Positions 30,827-39,544 of a stretch of 64,000 bases of DNA are shown in pieces. Every line of letters begins with the position of its first letter. Position 1 is the stretch's first letter. Both the position numbers and the translations under genes were made by a program. This DNA comes from Vibrio coralliirubri. GTDB lineage: Bacteria; Pseudomonadota; Gammaproteobacteria; Enterobacterales; Vibrionaceae. The stretch lies in the NCBI RefSeq assembly GCF_024347375.1, contig NZ_AP025470.1:2294001-2358000 (forward strand). The letters are read 5' to 3'. A model generated the notes under the pieces. The model worked only from the letters and a program-made list of their open reading frames with translations, made no database searches and had not been told where the DNA came from.

Positions 30827-31183
30827 TTAAGCCACTCTTAAGCTTGCAAAAAATACCGGGTATCTTTGCCTAATATGCCTTTGTTCAGACACCATATCTT
30901 TGAAGCTTGGGCCTTGTGATAACTGAACGATCACTTCATCGCCCTCTTGTCTCAACACAGCACCACTAATGTCGATACTGTTGTTGTCATGCAACCTCAA
31001 GGTGCCGGCCATTGAAAAGCCACGATAAACCGGAATGATGTTACGCATCATCAGGCGTACACCCTTTTCAGAAACTTCACTGACATGAAAAAGTTCATCC
31101 TTAATTCGCATCACCGGACGTGCCTTTTGAGGGTACTTTAAGCGGTAATATTTGCGTTTCTGGGTGAATGAATCTTCACGCAT
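30827..31183 (-). CDS. PilZ-domain protein
   Basis: The protein has 118 residues. The RxxxR motif (RKYYR) near residue 10 and the SEVSEKG segment (about 40) match the c-di-GMP-binding PilZ pattern. However, the second motif has Glu where Asp or Asn is usual in (D/N)xSxxG. The longest frame uses a TTG at 31219; the ATG at 31183 has GGGAG six bases upstream and is chosen. It is a stand-alone PilZ, so probably an adaptor that works through protein contacts. Confidence 0.8.
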   Translation of the reverse strand: MREDSFTQKRKYYRLKYPQKARPVMRIKDELFHVSEVSEKGVRLMMRNIIPVYRGFSMAGTLRLHDNNSIDISGAVLRQEGDEVIVQLSQGPSFKDMVSEQRHIRQRYPVFFASLRVA

Positions 31184-31414
31184 TAGTGACTCCCTGTCTC
31201 TGTTATTTCGGTCAAGCAATAGGCTGTAGCTTCAATTGGTCTCAAATAAACACATTCACCAAATTGATAGCTAATTATTATATCGACTTTCCGAGCTAAT
31301 GCTTTAGAGATTTATACAGAGAAACACGGATTGCTTAGTATTCAGTAAAAAATGAGAACTGAATCGGAAATGAACTGAGCCAATAGCTAAAAACCCAATT
31401 CTTCGTGTCACACC

Positions 31415-32041
31415 CTAAAGCTGAAACAATGCCAACTGAATGCTGAAGCCCACAAATAGAATCCCACACACAATGTTCATCATTTGCGAGGTGCGCTTTT
31501 GAACTAACAAGCGCTTAAAGGTATCCGCCATTAAGATCACAACCAAGAACCACATCGACACCACTGACGCTTGAATTGCACCGAGTATCAAACTGTCTGT
31601 CACAATCGCATCTGTTGAAACAAATTGAGGGAATATAGAAAGATAAAACAGGACAATTTTAGGATTCAGTAGATTAGTGAGAAGCCCTTTGAAAAATTGG
31701 TTATAAAGCTTACTTCCCGATGCACTGACCACAGAGAGCACGCCCTCTTGAGCGCGCAGCGCCGCACGAAAATGGTTATATCCAAGCCAGACAAGATACA
31801 AAACCCCAGCCCACTTTAGCCCTTCAAAGGCCATGGGAGTGTTCGACAGTAATAGGCTTATGCCGTTGGCCGAGATAAAGGCATGAAAAAAGAAACCACA
31901 TGACACGCCCAACACGTTCACAAATGCGAACAGCTTCCTTTGAGTTAAGGCTGTGCTTAATACCAACAGCGCATTTGGGCCCGGGATAATGGCAATAAAA
32001 AACACGATAACAATAAACAGCCAGATACTGTCCCAACTCAT
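31415..32041 (-). CDS. LysE/RhtB-family amino-acid exporter
   Basis: The protein has 208 residues and about six hydrophobic helices. The N-terminal IPGPNALLVLSTAL motif is diagnostic of the LysE/RhtB family, and NPKIVLFYLSIFPQF is the second family hallmark. It should export amino acids or related molecules across the inner membrane; the substrate is unknown. Stands alone. Confidence 0.88.
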   Translation of the reverse strand: MSWDSIWLFIVIVFFIAIIPGPNALLVLSTALTQRKLFAFVNVLGVSCGFFFHAFISANGISLLLSNTPMAFEGLKWAGVLYLVWLGYNHFRAALRAQEGVLSVVSASGSKLYNQFFKGLLTNLLNPKIVLFYLSIFPQFVSTDAIVTDSLILGAIQASVVSMWFLVVILMADTFKRLLVQKRTSQMMNIVCGILFVGFSIQLALFQL

Positions 32042-32250
32042 TTCGATCTCATTTCATGAACATTTTTAGGGCGGACATTGTACGTCCATTCAGTGCCATT
32101 ACAATATGATAAACGCTTAATTATCGCGTATGGCTAACATACATAATTCGCGCGTATAATGAATGTGTTTATCGTCTAACGTACAAAACTGATTCTCTAA
32201 CATTTGTAGCCCTGTTAGACTCCACCTCCCTTTTGATACTTGGTTCATTT

Positions 32251-33489
32251 ATGTCATTTGCTAGCCTAACCCTTAACGCAAAAACCGTCTCCGCGCTCCC
32301 ATCTCAATTCAATAAGCCGACAGAGATACAGCAAGCGGTAATTCCTACCATTATTGCGGGGAAAGACGTACTTGCATTGGCTCAAACGGGCAGCGGTAAA
32401 ACATTGGCGTTTGGCTTACCGTTACTGAATAACATGAACCAAGATGTAAATGAATTGCAAGCACTGATCATTGTTCCAACCCGTGAACTTGCATCTCAAG
32501 TGACCAAATCTTTAGAGCCGATCGCAACAGCTCTCGATATCAAATTGGTAACGCTAACGGGCGGCGTAAATACTGATGATCAACAGCAACAATTATCGAC
32601 TAAACCACAATTAGCCATCGCCACACCGGGCCGCTTACTTGCTTTAATCAAAAGTGATGAACTGGATGTAGCTCAGTGTTCATCATTGGTTCTTGATGAA
32701 GCCGACCGCCTGATCGACATGGGCTTTTGGCCAGATATTCAAGCGATTACTGCAGTACTACCGAGCAAACGTCAGTCACTGTTGTTCTCTGCGACACTTC
32801 CGCCCGAATTAGTAGGTCAGGCTGAAGAGCTTCTTTCAAATCCAGTTAAAGTGACGACACACCAAGAAAACAGCGTGGTCGCGGCTATTGAAGAAACCCT
32901 GTATTTAGTCAACAAAGGCAGTAAAGCTCAAGCGCTCATCGCCCTACTCAATCAACACACATGGCCGCAAGTATTGGTATTTATTGGCGCAAAAGACAAT
33001 GCCGATGCATTAACCAAACGATTGAATAAAGCCAAAATCAGTGTGAGTGCGTTACATGGAAATAAGAGCCAAGAAGAACGAGAGCAAGCATTAGAAAGTT
33101 TCAAAAATGGCGAGACTCGTGTGCTTATCGCGACAGACGTCATGGCTCGAGGCATTCATATTGATCAGTTACCTGTCGTGATCAACTTCGAATTACCGTC
33201 ACACGCAGCAACTTATGTACACCGCGTTGGTCGCACAGCAAGAGCAGGAAGTACTGGCTTGGCGATCTCTCTGGTTAGCCACAGCGAAACTGATTACCTA
33301 AATGCAATTCGCACCCTGACCAATAAGCCGTTAGTGCTGCAACCATTAGAGGGTTTCCCTATTACCGACAAACCTGCATCTGAAGCGACCGCTCGCAAGC
33401 GTCCACCTAAAGATAAAATGGCAAATCGAAGAACAGCCAAAAAGAAGAGCATTAAGCAATTTAAAAGCAAACCAAATAGCTCCAAGTAA
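32251..33489 (+). CDS. DEAD-box ATP-dependent RNA helicase (RhlE-like)
   Basis: The protein has 412 residues. All main motifs are present: Q motif (FNKPTEIQQAVIP), AQTGSGKT (I), PTRELASQ (Ia), TPGR (Ib), LDEADRLIDMGF (II, DEAD), SATLP (III), and in the second RecA domain ATDVMARGIHI and HRVGRTARAG (VI). A short basic tail rich in Lys and Arg follows, typical of RhlE-type proteins that bind structured RNA. The ATG at 32251 is chosen over a TTG at 32233. Confidence 0.92.
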   Translation: MSFASLTLNAKTVSALPSQFNKPTEIQQAVIPTIIAGKDVLALAQTGSGKTLAFGLPLLNNMNQDVNELQALIIVPTRELASQVTKSLEPIATALDIKLVTLTGGVNTDDQQQQLSTKPQLAIATPGRLLALIKSDELDVAQCSSLVLDEADRLIDMGFWPDIQAITAVLPSKRQSLLFSATLPPELVGQAEELLSNPVKVTTHQENSVVAAIEETLYLVNKGSKAQALIALLNQHTWPQVLVFIGAKDNADALTKRLNKAKISVSALHGNKSQEEREQALESFKNGETRVLIATDVMARGIHIDQLPVVINFELPSHAATYVHRVGRTARAGSTGLAISLVSHSETDYLNAIRTLTNKPLVLQPLEGFPITDKPASEATARKRPPKDKMANRRTAKKKSIKQFKSKPNSSK

Positions 33490-33526
33490 CCAGAAATAGC
33501 GCTAAGCAGCCAGAAATAGAATGGTC

Positions 33527-33552
33527 AGCCCAGTTTGTACTGGGCTTTTTTA
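33527..33552 (+). terminator. Terminator of the DEAD-box helicase gene
   Basis: Stem AGCCCAGT / ACTGGGCT followed by TTTTTTA, about 40 bp after the stop. Confidence 0.85.
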
Positions 33553-33742
33553 TATGCAACAAAACATAAATTCACACCCAAAAACTTACCTAAAGTTGCC
33601 AACTTAAATGACACTTTTGTGAATTATGATGCCAACGTATTGATTCTTGGTTGCTCAAAAAAAATACTCTTAAATCACGTTGACGCCCCTATGTCTGGCA
33701 ACTAGATTTTTCTATTAGTGTCTACAACAGGAGGTCATTGAA

Positions 33743-33964
33743 ATGAAACGTGCTAGCTCTACATATCGATTACAACTGATTAAGGAAGTGGCAACCCGCC
33801 GAGATCGTCAACGTTCCAATGACCCGATGGCAAACTACATACAAACCCTAATAGATAATAAAGATGATTGTGATACCTCGGTTGAACGCAACCAGAGGTT
33901 CAGTGGCAGTCATTTTGATGAGCACATAGGTGGTTGGGTAAGTGACCACTGGGGTAACAAGTAG
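33743..33964 (+). CDS. Small hypothetical protein, 73 aa
   Basis: I do not recognise this protein. It is supported by a near-perfect ribosome site (AGGAGGT, eight bases before the ATG). The N-terminal half is basic and helical (RLQLIKEVATRRDRQRS); the C-terminal half is polar with GGWVSDHWGN at the end. It has no signal peptide or membrane helix. Confidence 0.65.
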   Translation: MKRASSTYRLQLIKEVATRRDRQRSNDPMANYIQTLIDNKDDCDTSVERNQRFSGSHFDEHIGGWVSDHWGNK

Positions 33965-34091
33965 GACAACGAGAGTAATCCAACCAGCATAACCGCTGTA
34001 GAATTCGTCTCCGCATTAACCTATCATCTGCAACAATTCCCTATCCTAGAGTAAGCAGAAAGTGTCTGAGTTAAAAAGAGAAAAAGAAGTG

Positions 34092-34394
34092 ATGGTTGCC
34101 TTCCAAGTGATACCTCGCGTTAAAGAAGGCAACAACTTCGAAGTGGTTGATAAAGCCATTGAAGTTGTGAAAGCTGCCGATGTGCCTTTCCAAGTCGGTG
34201 CGATGGAAACCACGATGAAAGGTGAACTCAACCAATTACTCGATATCGTTAAACAAGCAGAACAAGCTTGCTACGATGCAGGGGCTGTAGAAGTGATCAC
34301 GAACATTAAGATTCACAGTAAAACCACCGATGCCGATGATACATTTTGCACGTACCATCGTGGTGTAACGAAAGCGAATCACATGTTTGTTTAA
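34092..34394 (+). CDS. Thiamine-binding-like protein (MTH1187/YkoF, DUF77 family)
   Basis: The protein has 100 residues. The opening VAFQVIPR and the later VGAMETTMKGELNQLLDIVKQAEQACYDAGAVEV follow the DUF77/thiamine-BP pattern of a ferredoxin-like fold that forms tetramers. Members bind thiamine or related pyrimidines in the cytoplasm. A GTG at 34062 would add ten charged residues; the family usually begins at the Met at 34092, so I use that, with moderate confidence about the start only. Confidence 0.82.
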   Translation: MVAFQVIPRVKEGNNFEVVDKAIEVVKAADVPFQVGAMETTMKGELNQLLDIVKQAEQACYDAGAVEVITNIKIHSKTTDADDTFCTYHRGVTKANHMFV

Positions 34395-34451
34395 TCACAT
34401 TTTTGTTTCTGAAAACTGAGCTTTAAGAAAGACTCTGAAGAACCAGTGGTG

Positions 34452-34619
34452 TTATTGGAAAGGCATGTCTGAGAGGTGAGAAAGGATTTCCATTCGTTCT
34501 TCTTCTGACATCGAATGCCAATCACGCGGAGTCTCTTCAGGGTCATCTTTCGCCCCGATCGGTTTTCGGTCCAGTGCTTTGACTGGCTCTTTTTTGAGTT
34601 TTACGTTCTTTTTATTCAT
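34452..34619 (-). CDS. Small conserved-looking protein, 55 aa
   Basis: A short gene with a clear AAGGAG ribosome site ten bases before its ATG. The product begins MNKKNVKLKKEPVKAL and is charged throughout, with a PEETPRDWHSMSEEERMEIL segment likely to be helical. I do not recognise a family. It is separated by about 110 bp from the DUF1289 gene upstream on the same strand. Confidence 0.65.
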   Translation of the reverse strand: MNKKNVKLKKEPVKALDRKPIGAKDDPEETPRDWHSMSEEERMEILSHLSDMPFQ

Positions 34620-34728
34620 ACCGACACCACTCCTTCAGGTACAAAGGTACCTACCTTAATATTACACCCCAACCATTATGTAAAGTAATAGTTACTTCGG
34701 AGTTAAATAAAATCTTAATACTTCCTCT

Positions 34729-34992
34729 TTAGCCAAAAAGATCTCTTTGGGGACTTGTGTTTCCCTCTTCATCGACCTGCTTACCAACCAAGTTTTTTTG
34801 CTTCATTATTTTTCGTCTATAGCGCTGACGACACAGCTTTATCACGTGCAATTGTTCTGACGGTGTCATCGACATCCAATTAAACCGCTCTTCTCTTTTG
34901 CGCATACAACCATTGCAATAGCCTTTGTCATCGCTTGAACAAACCCCAACGCAAGGGCTTGGAACTTGGAAAAACTCTAACTGCTCCACCAT
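34729..34992 (-). CDS. DUF1289 domain protein
   Basis: The protein has 87 residues with the four-Cys pattern SPCVGVCSSDDKGYCNGCMRKREERFNW that defines DUF1289, probably a small metal or Fe-S binding site. The C-terminal part is basic. The function of the family is unknown. Confidence 0.88.
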   Translation of the reverse strand: MVEQLEFFQVPSPCVGVCSSDDKGYCNGCMRKREERFNWMSMTPSEQLHVIKLCRQRYRRKIMKQKNLVGKQVDEEGNTSPQRDLFG

Positions 34993-35180
34993 GCCTCCTT
35001 ACACATTCAAAATTACGCTTACTCTCTCAAAAATAAGCGATTAATTTGTCGCCTAGCTCATGGAATCCATACTAAACTATGACCTTATACTGACACATAT
35101 AGTGTTTTGTAAACTATACTTTGAACCCATCAAGTTACACTTATTCGGTAACTTCGTTCTTTCCTTTGGAGCCTTATAAT

Positions 35181-35627
35181 ATGAAGTTTAGTTCAAAAAA
35201 ATTACTAGCAGTAGCCGCTTTACCTATGATGCTAGCAGCATGCACAACAACAGGTGACAACGCGATGCAAGTAACACCAACCGATCTACAGCACCATAAT
35301 TGGGAACTTGCGCAAATTGATGGCAAGGACATTGTGAAAAGCGAAGACCAAGCAGCTCCTCGTCTAGAGATCGGCGAAAAGATGACTGCAAACGGCATGG
35401 CTGGTTGTAACAACTTCTTCGGTCAAGGCGAGCTGAAAGACGGTCAATTCCGTATCAAGCAAATGGGCATGACAATGAAAATGTGTCACGGCTCTGCGAT
35501 GGAAATCGAACAATCGGTTTCTGCTACTCTAAGCGAGTGGAGCGACGTAACGCTAACAAACGATACGCTAGTACTGAAAAACGATGTACACACGCTAACG
35601 TACACCATTCGTGACTGGGTAAACTAA
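35181..35627 (+). CDS. META-domain (HslJ-like) lipoprotein
   Basis: The protein has 148 residues. The signal peptide ends in lipobox LAAC (Cys about 21). The META domain follows: NWELAQIDGK, then the hallmark MTANGMAGCNNFFG, then MTMKMC. HslJ-type proteins are outer-membrane or periplasmic envelope proteins connected with stress resistance such as novobiocin tolerance. The longest frame starts at 35121; the ATG at 35181 begins the signal peptide and follows TTTGGAGCC. Confidence 0.87.
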   Translation: MKFSSKKLLAVAALPMMLAACTTTGDNAMQVTPTDLQHHNWELAQIDGKDIVKSEDQAAPRLEIGEKMTANGMAGCNNFFGQGELKDGQFRIKQMGMTMKMCHGSAMEIEQSVSATLSEWSDVTLTNDTLVLKNDVHTLTYTIRDWVN

Positions 35628-35653
35628 TCCGTCATCGAAACCAAATATTGATT

Positions 35654-35680
35654 AAAGGAGCCTGATGGCTCCTTTTTTAT
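35654..35680 (+). terminator. Terminator of the META-domain gene
   Basis: AAAGGAGCC / GGCTCCTTT with a four-base loop, followed by further Ts. Confidence 0.9.
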
Positions 35681-36055
35681 TGCCAGCTTGCCCTCACTAC
35701 TTCTTCAAAATTGACGCTCATCGCCGACTTTTCGTACCAACCTCCAATAAACCTCAAAAATCTCTCATTTAGATGCAATAAATTCAACGGTTCAGCGGTC
35801 TGTTGCTAGGATGGCAAAAGCCTAGAGTCTGTCGAGTTTTCGAGATGATTACATATCGAACAAAACTCAACCGCGAACTCCCTGCTTGTTCTCAAGTAAT
35901 TGATTGAATTTACTGTTGAATTAGAATTTATTTCAGAAACAGATAGAATAACTATTAGGGCATGTTGATCTTTCGTGAACCGCGAAAGGTCAGTACGCCC
36001 TAGGGAGTTTGAAAATACAATGCTCTTGCCCGTTCACTACCAAATGGAAAAGTTT
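35681..36055. other. Long leader region upstream of ynjB
   Basis: No gene is seen. The last 100 bases contain a two-part hairpin described separately. I looked for the TPP riboswitch signatures (CTGAG and ACCTGATC-type elements), because the downstream binding protein resembles thiamine-type ones, and did not find them. Confidence 0.55.
35956..36002 (+). promoter_or_regulatory. Two-part hairpin just upstream of ynjB
   Basis: Outer arms TAGGGC (35956-35961) and GCCCTA (35997-36002) enclose inner arms of 11 bases (35965-35975 with 35983-35993) that pair fully if two G-U pairs are allowed; the loop is seven bases. It ends 53 bases before the ynjB start, which suggests an mRNA leader structure or a small mobile palindrome. 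Confidence 0.45.
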
Positions 36056-37222
36056 ATGAACAAGATAGTAAGTACGTTAGGAATCATGGCAACCGTTGCA
36101 TACAGCGCAACCATTTATGCTGATGAAGCAACATCAACCGACAGCTGGAACCAAATAGAACAGCAGGCAGAGGGAGAAACTGTCTACTTTCACGCTTGGG
36201 GCGGAAGCCAAGAGATCAATCGTTACCTACAGTGGGCAGGCAAGAAATTACAAAGTGACTACGGTGTCACGTTGAAGCATGTGAAAGTAACCGATATTGC
36301 GGAAACCACCACTCGACTGCTCGCTGAAAAAGCAGCAGGAAAGAACAGTGAAGGCAGCGTCGATATTGTCTGGATCAATGGCGAGAACTTTCGCTCGATG
36401 AAAGACAACGCGCTATTGTTTGGGCCATTTACAGAATCACTTCCAAATTGGCAGTATGTCGATAAGTCTCTGCCAATTGATGTCGATTTTTCAGAGCCGA
36501 CAGAAGGCTTAGAAGCACCGTGGGGCGTGGGACAACTTGTGTTCATTCACGATCAAGAGACGCTGCACAATCCACCACAATCATTCTCAGAGATGTTGAG
36601 CTACGCTCAGGCTTTCCCGAACCGCTTAAGCTACCCTCGCCCACCAGAATTTCATGGCACGAGCTTCATTAAGTCTCTATTGATTGAACTAACAAACAAT
36701 AACCCTGCGCTGGCTCAGCCGGTTTCAGAAGGCAACTTCCAAGAAGTGACGGCACCACTTTGGGCTTACTTAGATAAATTCCATAAAGTGGCTTGGCGCG
36801 GTGGCAAACAATTCCCAGCAGGCACATCGGAAAGCATCCAACTCCTGGATGACGGACAGATCGATCTCGCGATTACGTTCAATCCAAACTCTGTTTATTC
36901 AGCACAAGCAAGTGGTCGCCTAGCCGAAACCACTAAGGCTTATGCTCTAGAAAGCGGCGCACTATCTAACATTCACTTCCTTGCGATTCCTTGGAATGCC
37001 AATGCAACCGCAGGTGCTCAAGTGACCATTAACTTCTTACTGAGCCCAGAAGCACAGTCTCGTAAAGGTGACCTCAATGTTTGGGGCGATCCTTCGGTTC
37101 TGAGCAGCAAGTACCTCACTGGCAGCGCTAAAAACACCCAGCAATTTAAATCGGTTGATGAACCACACCCTAGCTGGCAAAACGCGCTCGAGAAAGAGTG
37201 GCTTAAGCGATACGGTAACTAG
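36056..37222 (+). CDS. ynjB: YnjB-type ABC transporter substrate-binding protein
   Basis: The protein has 388 residues with a signal peptide (about 1-22, ending TIYA). The mature part has the segments VYFHAWGGSQEINRYLQW, VDIVWINGENF and PWGVGQLVFIHD that mark YnjB proteins, which resemble thiamine and iron-type binding proteins. The true ligand is not established. In-frame ATGs exist at 36020 and 36044, but the one at 36056 starts the signal peptide cleanly. First gene of ynjBCD-ynjF; the next starts 5 bp later. Confidence 0.87.
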   Translation: MNKIVSTLGIMATVAYSATIYADEATSTDSWNQIEQQAEGETVYFHAWGGSQEINRYLQWAGKKLQSDYGVTLKHVKVTDIAETTTRLLAEKAAGKNSEGSVDIVWINGENFRSMKDNALLFGPFTESLPNWQYVDKSLPIDVDFSEPTEGLEAPWGVGQLVFIHDQETLHNPPQSFSEMLSYAQAFPNRLSYPRPPEFHGTSFIKSLLIELTNNNPALAQPVSEGNFQEVTAPLWAYLDKFHKVAWRGGKQFPAGTSESIQLLDDGQIDLAITFNPNSVYSAQASGRLAETTKAYALESGALSNIHFLAIPWNANATAGAQVTINFLLSPEAQSRKGDLNVWGDPSVLSSKYLTGSAKNTQQFKSVDEPHPSWQNALEKEWLKRYGN

Positions 37223-37227
37223 TCTTC

Positions 37228-38928
37228 ATGCTACGCGCTCTATATTTTGTTGTTATAGCTGTATGCATTATCCCAACCATTCCTGGGGTAGCGGGAGTCG
37301 TGGCTTCGTCACTGAGCTTCATCCCGCCTCTTGGTTTAGAGGAGCCGACACTCAACGGCTTTAGCCAAGTCTTGCAATGGGAAGGGGCTTGGCACTCTAT
37401 TGGCTTAAGCCTAGGTTCAGCAATTGCAAGCAGCTACATAGCCTGCTTCCTGACCTTTTGTATTCTTCAAGCCTCTTGGGGAAACAAGTTTTGGAGAAAG
37501 ATTGAGTTAACACTATCACCAATGCTTGCCATTCCACATGTGGCTTTCGCTATCGGCTTTGCATTTCTGTTTAGCCCAACGGGGCTTGGCGCAAGAGCGG
37601 TACATCACTTGCTCGGCGAATCGGCTACGAGCTCTGAATTGGCGTTATTGGTGAAAGACCCATACGCGTTCGGCTTAATCATTATGCTCGCACTTAAAGA
37701 AGTCCCCTTCTTGTTGCTGATGAGCATTTCGATACTTCAACAAATTGATGTAGAACGTATCACCAAGGTCAGTGCATCTCTGGGTTATAGCCGTGCTCAG
37801 ATCTGGTGGAAATGTATTTTCCCACAATGGTTTACTAAGCTTCGCTTCCCAATGCTGGCGGTACTCGCTTACAGTGTCTCGGTTGTCGATATTGCTCTGA
37901 TCATTGGCCCAACCAATCCACCGACCTTTGCCGTTTTGGTATGGCAATGGTTCAACGATCCTGATCTTAACCTACTTCCGCGAGCTGCTGCTGGTGCCAT
38001 CGTTTTATTTGGTTTAGCTTCGTTGATCATCGCCTTGGCGCGTTTAGTTGAATGGGCGGTTCTTAAGTACTTTCGAACTTGGCAGTATTCCGGAAGAACA
38101 GGGGCAAACCTTCCGGGGAAAACGGTGTTCACAGTCCTTGCTAGTCTTTCACTGCTGATCATTCCATTGATGGTAATTTGGAGCGTTGCTCAGCGTTGGC
38201 GCTTCCCTGATTTACTGCCGAGCCGCTACAGCATGCGCTTCTGGGAGTTCGAGTGGGATGGCATCATGAGCACCGTTGGTCAAAGCTTATGGATTGGCCT
38301 TATTGCCGCTTCAGTCGCTCTGTTACTTGCGCTGATTGCTCACGAATACAGAATCAAATACAAGTGGCAAGTTCCGGGCTTCATTATCGCTATCCCAATG
38401 TTAATACCTCAACTCTCGGTATTGTTTGGTATGCAAGTCACGACCCTCTACATCGGCAGTAGTGCCTATGAGTTCTGGGTGATTTGGGCGCATGTTTTCT
38501 TTGCTTTCCCGTTTGTGTATCTGTCTTTGGACGGCCCGTGGAAAAGCTTCAATGATGGGTTGATTAAAGCCTCGCTGAGCCTAGGTAAATCGCCATTTCA
38601 GAGTTGGTATTCGATCAAACTGCCAATCTTGCTTCCTGCTATTGCCTTTGCTTGGGCGGTCGGGGTCAGCGTGAGTTTGGCTCAGTACCTTCCAACATTG
38701 ATGCTCGGCGCGGGCCGTATTAGCACGATCACCACAGAAGCCGTTGCCCTAACCAGTGGTTTCGACCGCAGGGTGACAGCAATCTATGCCATTTGGCAGG
38801 CCCTATTGCCTCTGTTCTTTTTCTCTTTAGCGATATTAGTCAGCCGACTTCAACTTAGATATCGCCGTCTTACTTTTAAAGGTTTCCTAAGTAATGAGTC
38901 TGTACCTCAACGACCTCGCCATCCGTAA
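37228..38928 (+). CDS. ynjC: YnjC-type fused ABC permease
   Basis: The protein has 566 residues with two permease halves joined in one chain. Each half has the ABC coupling (EAA-type) motif: SASLGYSRAQIWWKCIFP near residue 190 and KASLSLGKSPFQSWYSIKLP near 450. About twelve membrane helices are expected. It forms the whole channel for the YnjB ligand. The end overlaps ynjD by 35 bp, an unusually long overlap. Confidence 0.9.
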   Translation: MLRALYFVVIAVCIIPTIPGVAGVVASSLSFIPPLGLEEPTLNGFSQVLQWEGAWHSIGLSLGSAIASSYIACFLTFCILQASWGNKFWRKIELTLSPMLAIPHVAFAIGFAFLFSPTGLGARAVHHLLGESATSSELALLVKDPYAFGLIIMLALKEVPFLLLMSISILQQIDVERITKVSASLGYSRAQIWWKCIFPQWFTKLRFPMLAVLAYSVSVVDIALIIGPTNPPTFAVLVWQWFNDPDLNLLPRAAAGAIVLFGLASLIIALARLVEWAVLKYFRTWQYSGRTGANLPGKTVFTVLASLSLLIIPLMVIWSVAQRWRFPDLLPSRYSMRFWEFEWDGIMSTVGQSLWIGLIAASVALLLALIAHEYRIKYKWQVPGFIIAIPMLIPQLSVLFGMQVTTLYIGSSAYEFWVIWAHVFFAFPFVYLSLDGPWKSFNDGLIKASLSLGKSPFQSWYSIKLPILLPAIAFAWAVGVSVSLAQYLPTLMLGAGRISTITTEAVALTSGFDRRVTAIYAIWQALLPLFFFSLAILVSRLQLRYRRLTFKGFLSNESVPQRPRHP

Positions 38929-39544
38929 AACCGATGGAGATTCGCTGTTCTCAGCGCTAAACGTAACATTAGAATCTGGCCAAATACTGGCTTTAATGGG
39001 GCCGAGTGGCTGCGGAAAGTCGACCTTATTGGATGCGATAGCTGGTCACTTAAGTGAAGAGTTTTCGTATTCTGGCACCGTTGTGTTGAACGATATTCAG
39101 CTCGACGAGCTTCCTTCACATCAGCGTGAAGTCGGTATTTTGTTTCAAGATGACTTGTTGTTTCCGCACCTCAAAGTATGGGAGAACTTGGCGTTCTCTC
39201 TGCCTAATTCAATTAAGGGCTCCGCTCGTCAACAGCAAGCAATGGCTGCACTAAAAGACATAGAGCTAACTCACTTAGCTGAATCTTTCCCGGATCAAAT
39301 ATCTGGTGGTCAACGCGCAAGAATAAGCTTAACTCGTATGTTGTTAGCCAAGCCTAAGCTCGCCTTGCTTGACGAACCGTTCAGCAAGCTAGACCAAGAG
39401 TTAAGAGCACAATTTCGCGATTGGGTGTTTGAACAATTGACCAAAGCGAATATCCCTACATTAATGGTCACGCACGACGAAGCCGATGTACCTCAAGGGG
39501 CAGAAGTACTGTCTTGGCCATGGAGAAGTAACCATGCTGGATAA
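38894..39544 (+). CDS. ynjD: YnjD-type ABC transporter ATPase
   Basis: The protein has 216 residues with Walker A GPSGCGKS (about 36-43), Q-loop LFQDD, signature ISGGQRA and Walker B LALLDEPFSKLD, all intact. It is short with no regulatory tail, as in YnjD. It powers the YnjC permease. It overlaps ynjC by 35 bp and the next gene by 11 bp. Confidence 0.92.
   Translation: MSLYLNDLAIRKTDGDSLFSALNVTLESGQILALMGPSGCGKSTLLDAIAGHLSEEFSYSGTVVLNDIQLDELPSHQREVGILFQDDLLFPHLKVWENLAFSLPNSIKGSARQQQAMAALKDIELTHLAESFPDQISGGQRARISLTRMLLAKPKLALLDEPFSKLDQELRAQFRDWVFEQLTKANIPTLMVTHDEADVPQGAEVLSWPWRSNHAG

Noticed and set aside
35681..36055. TPP riboswitch upstream of ynjB
   Set aside because: The binding protein resembles thiamine-type ones, but the conserved CTGAG and ACCTGATC-type elements are absent; only an unrelated two-part hairpin is present.
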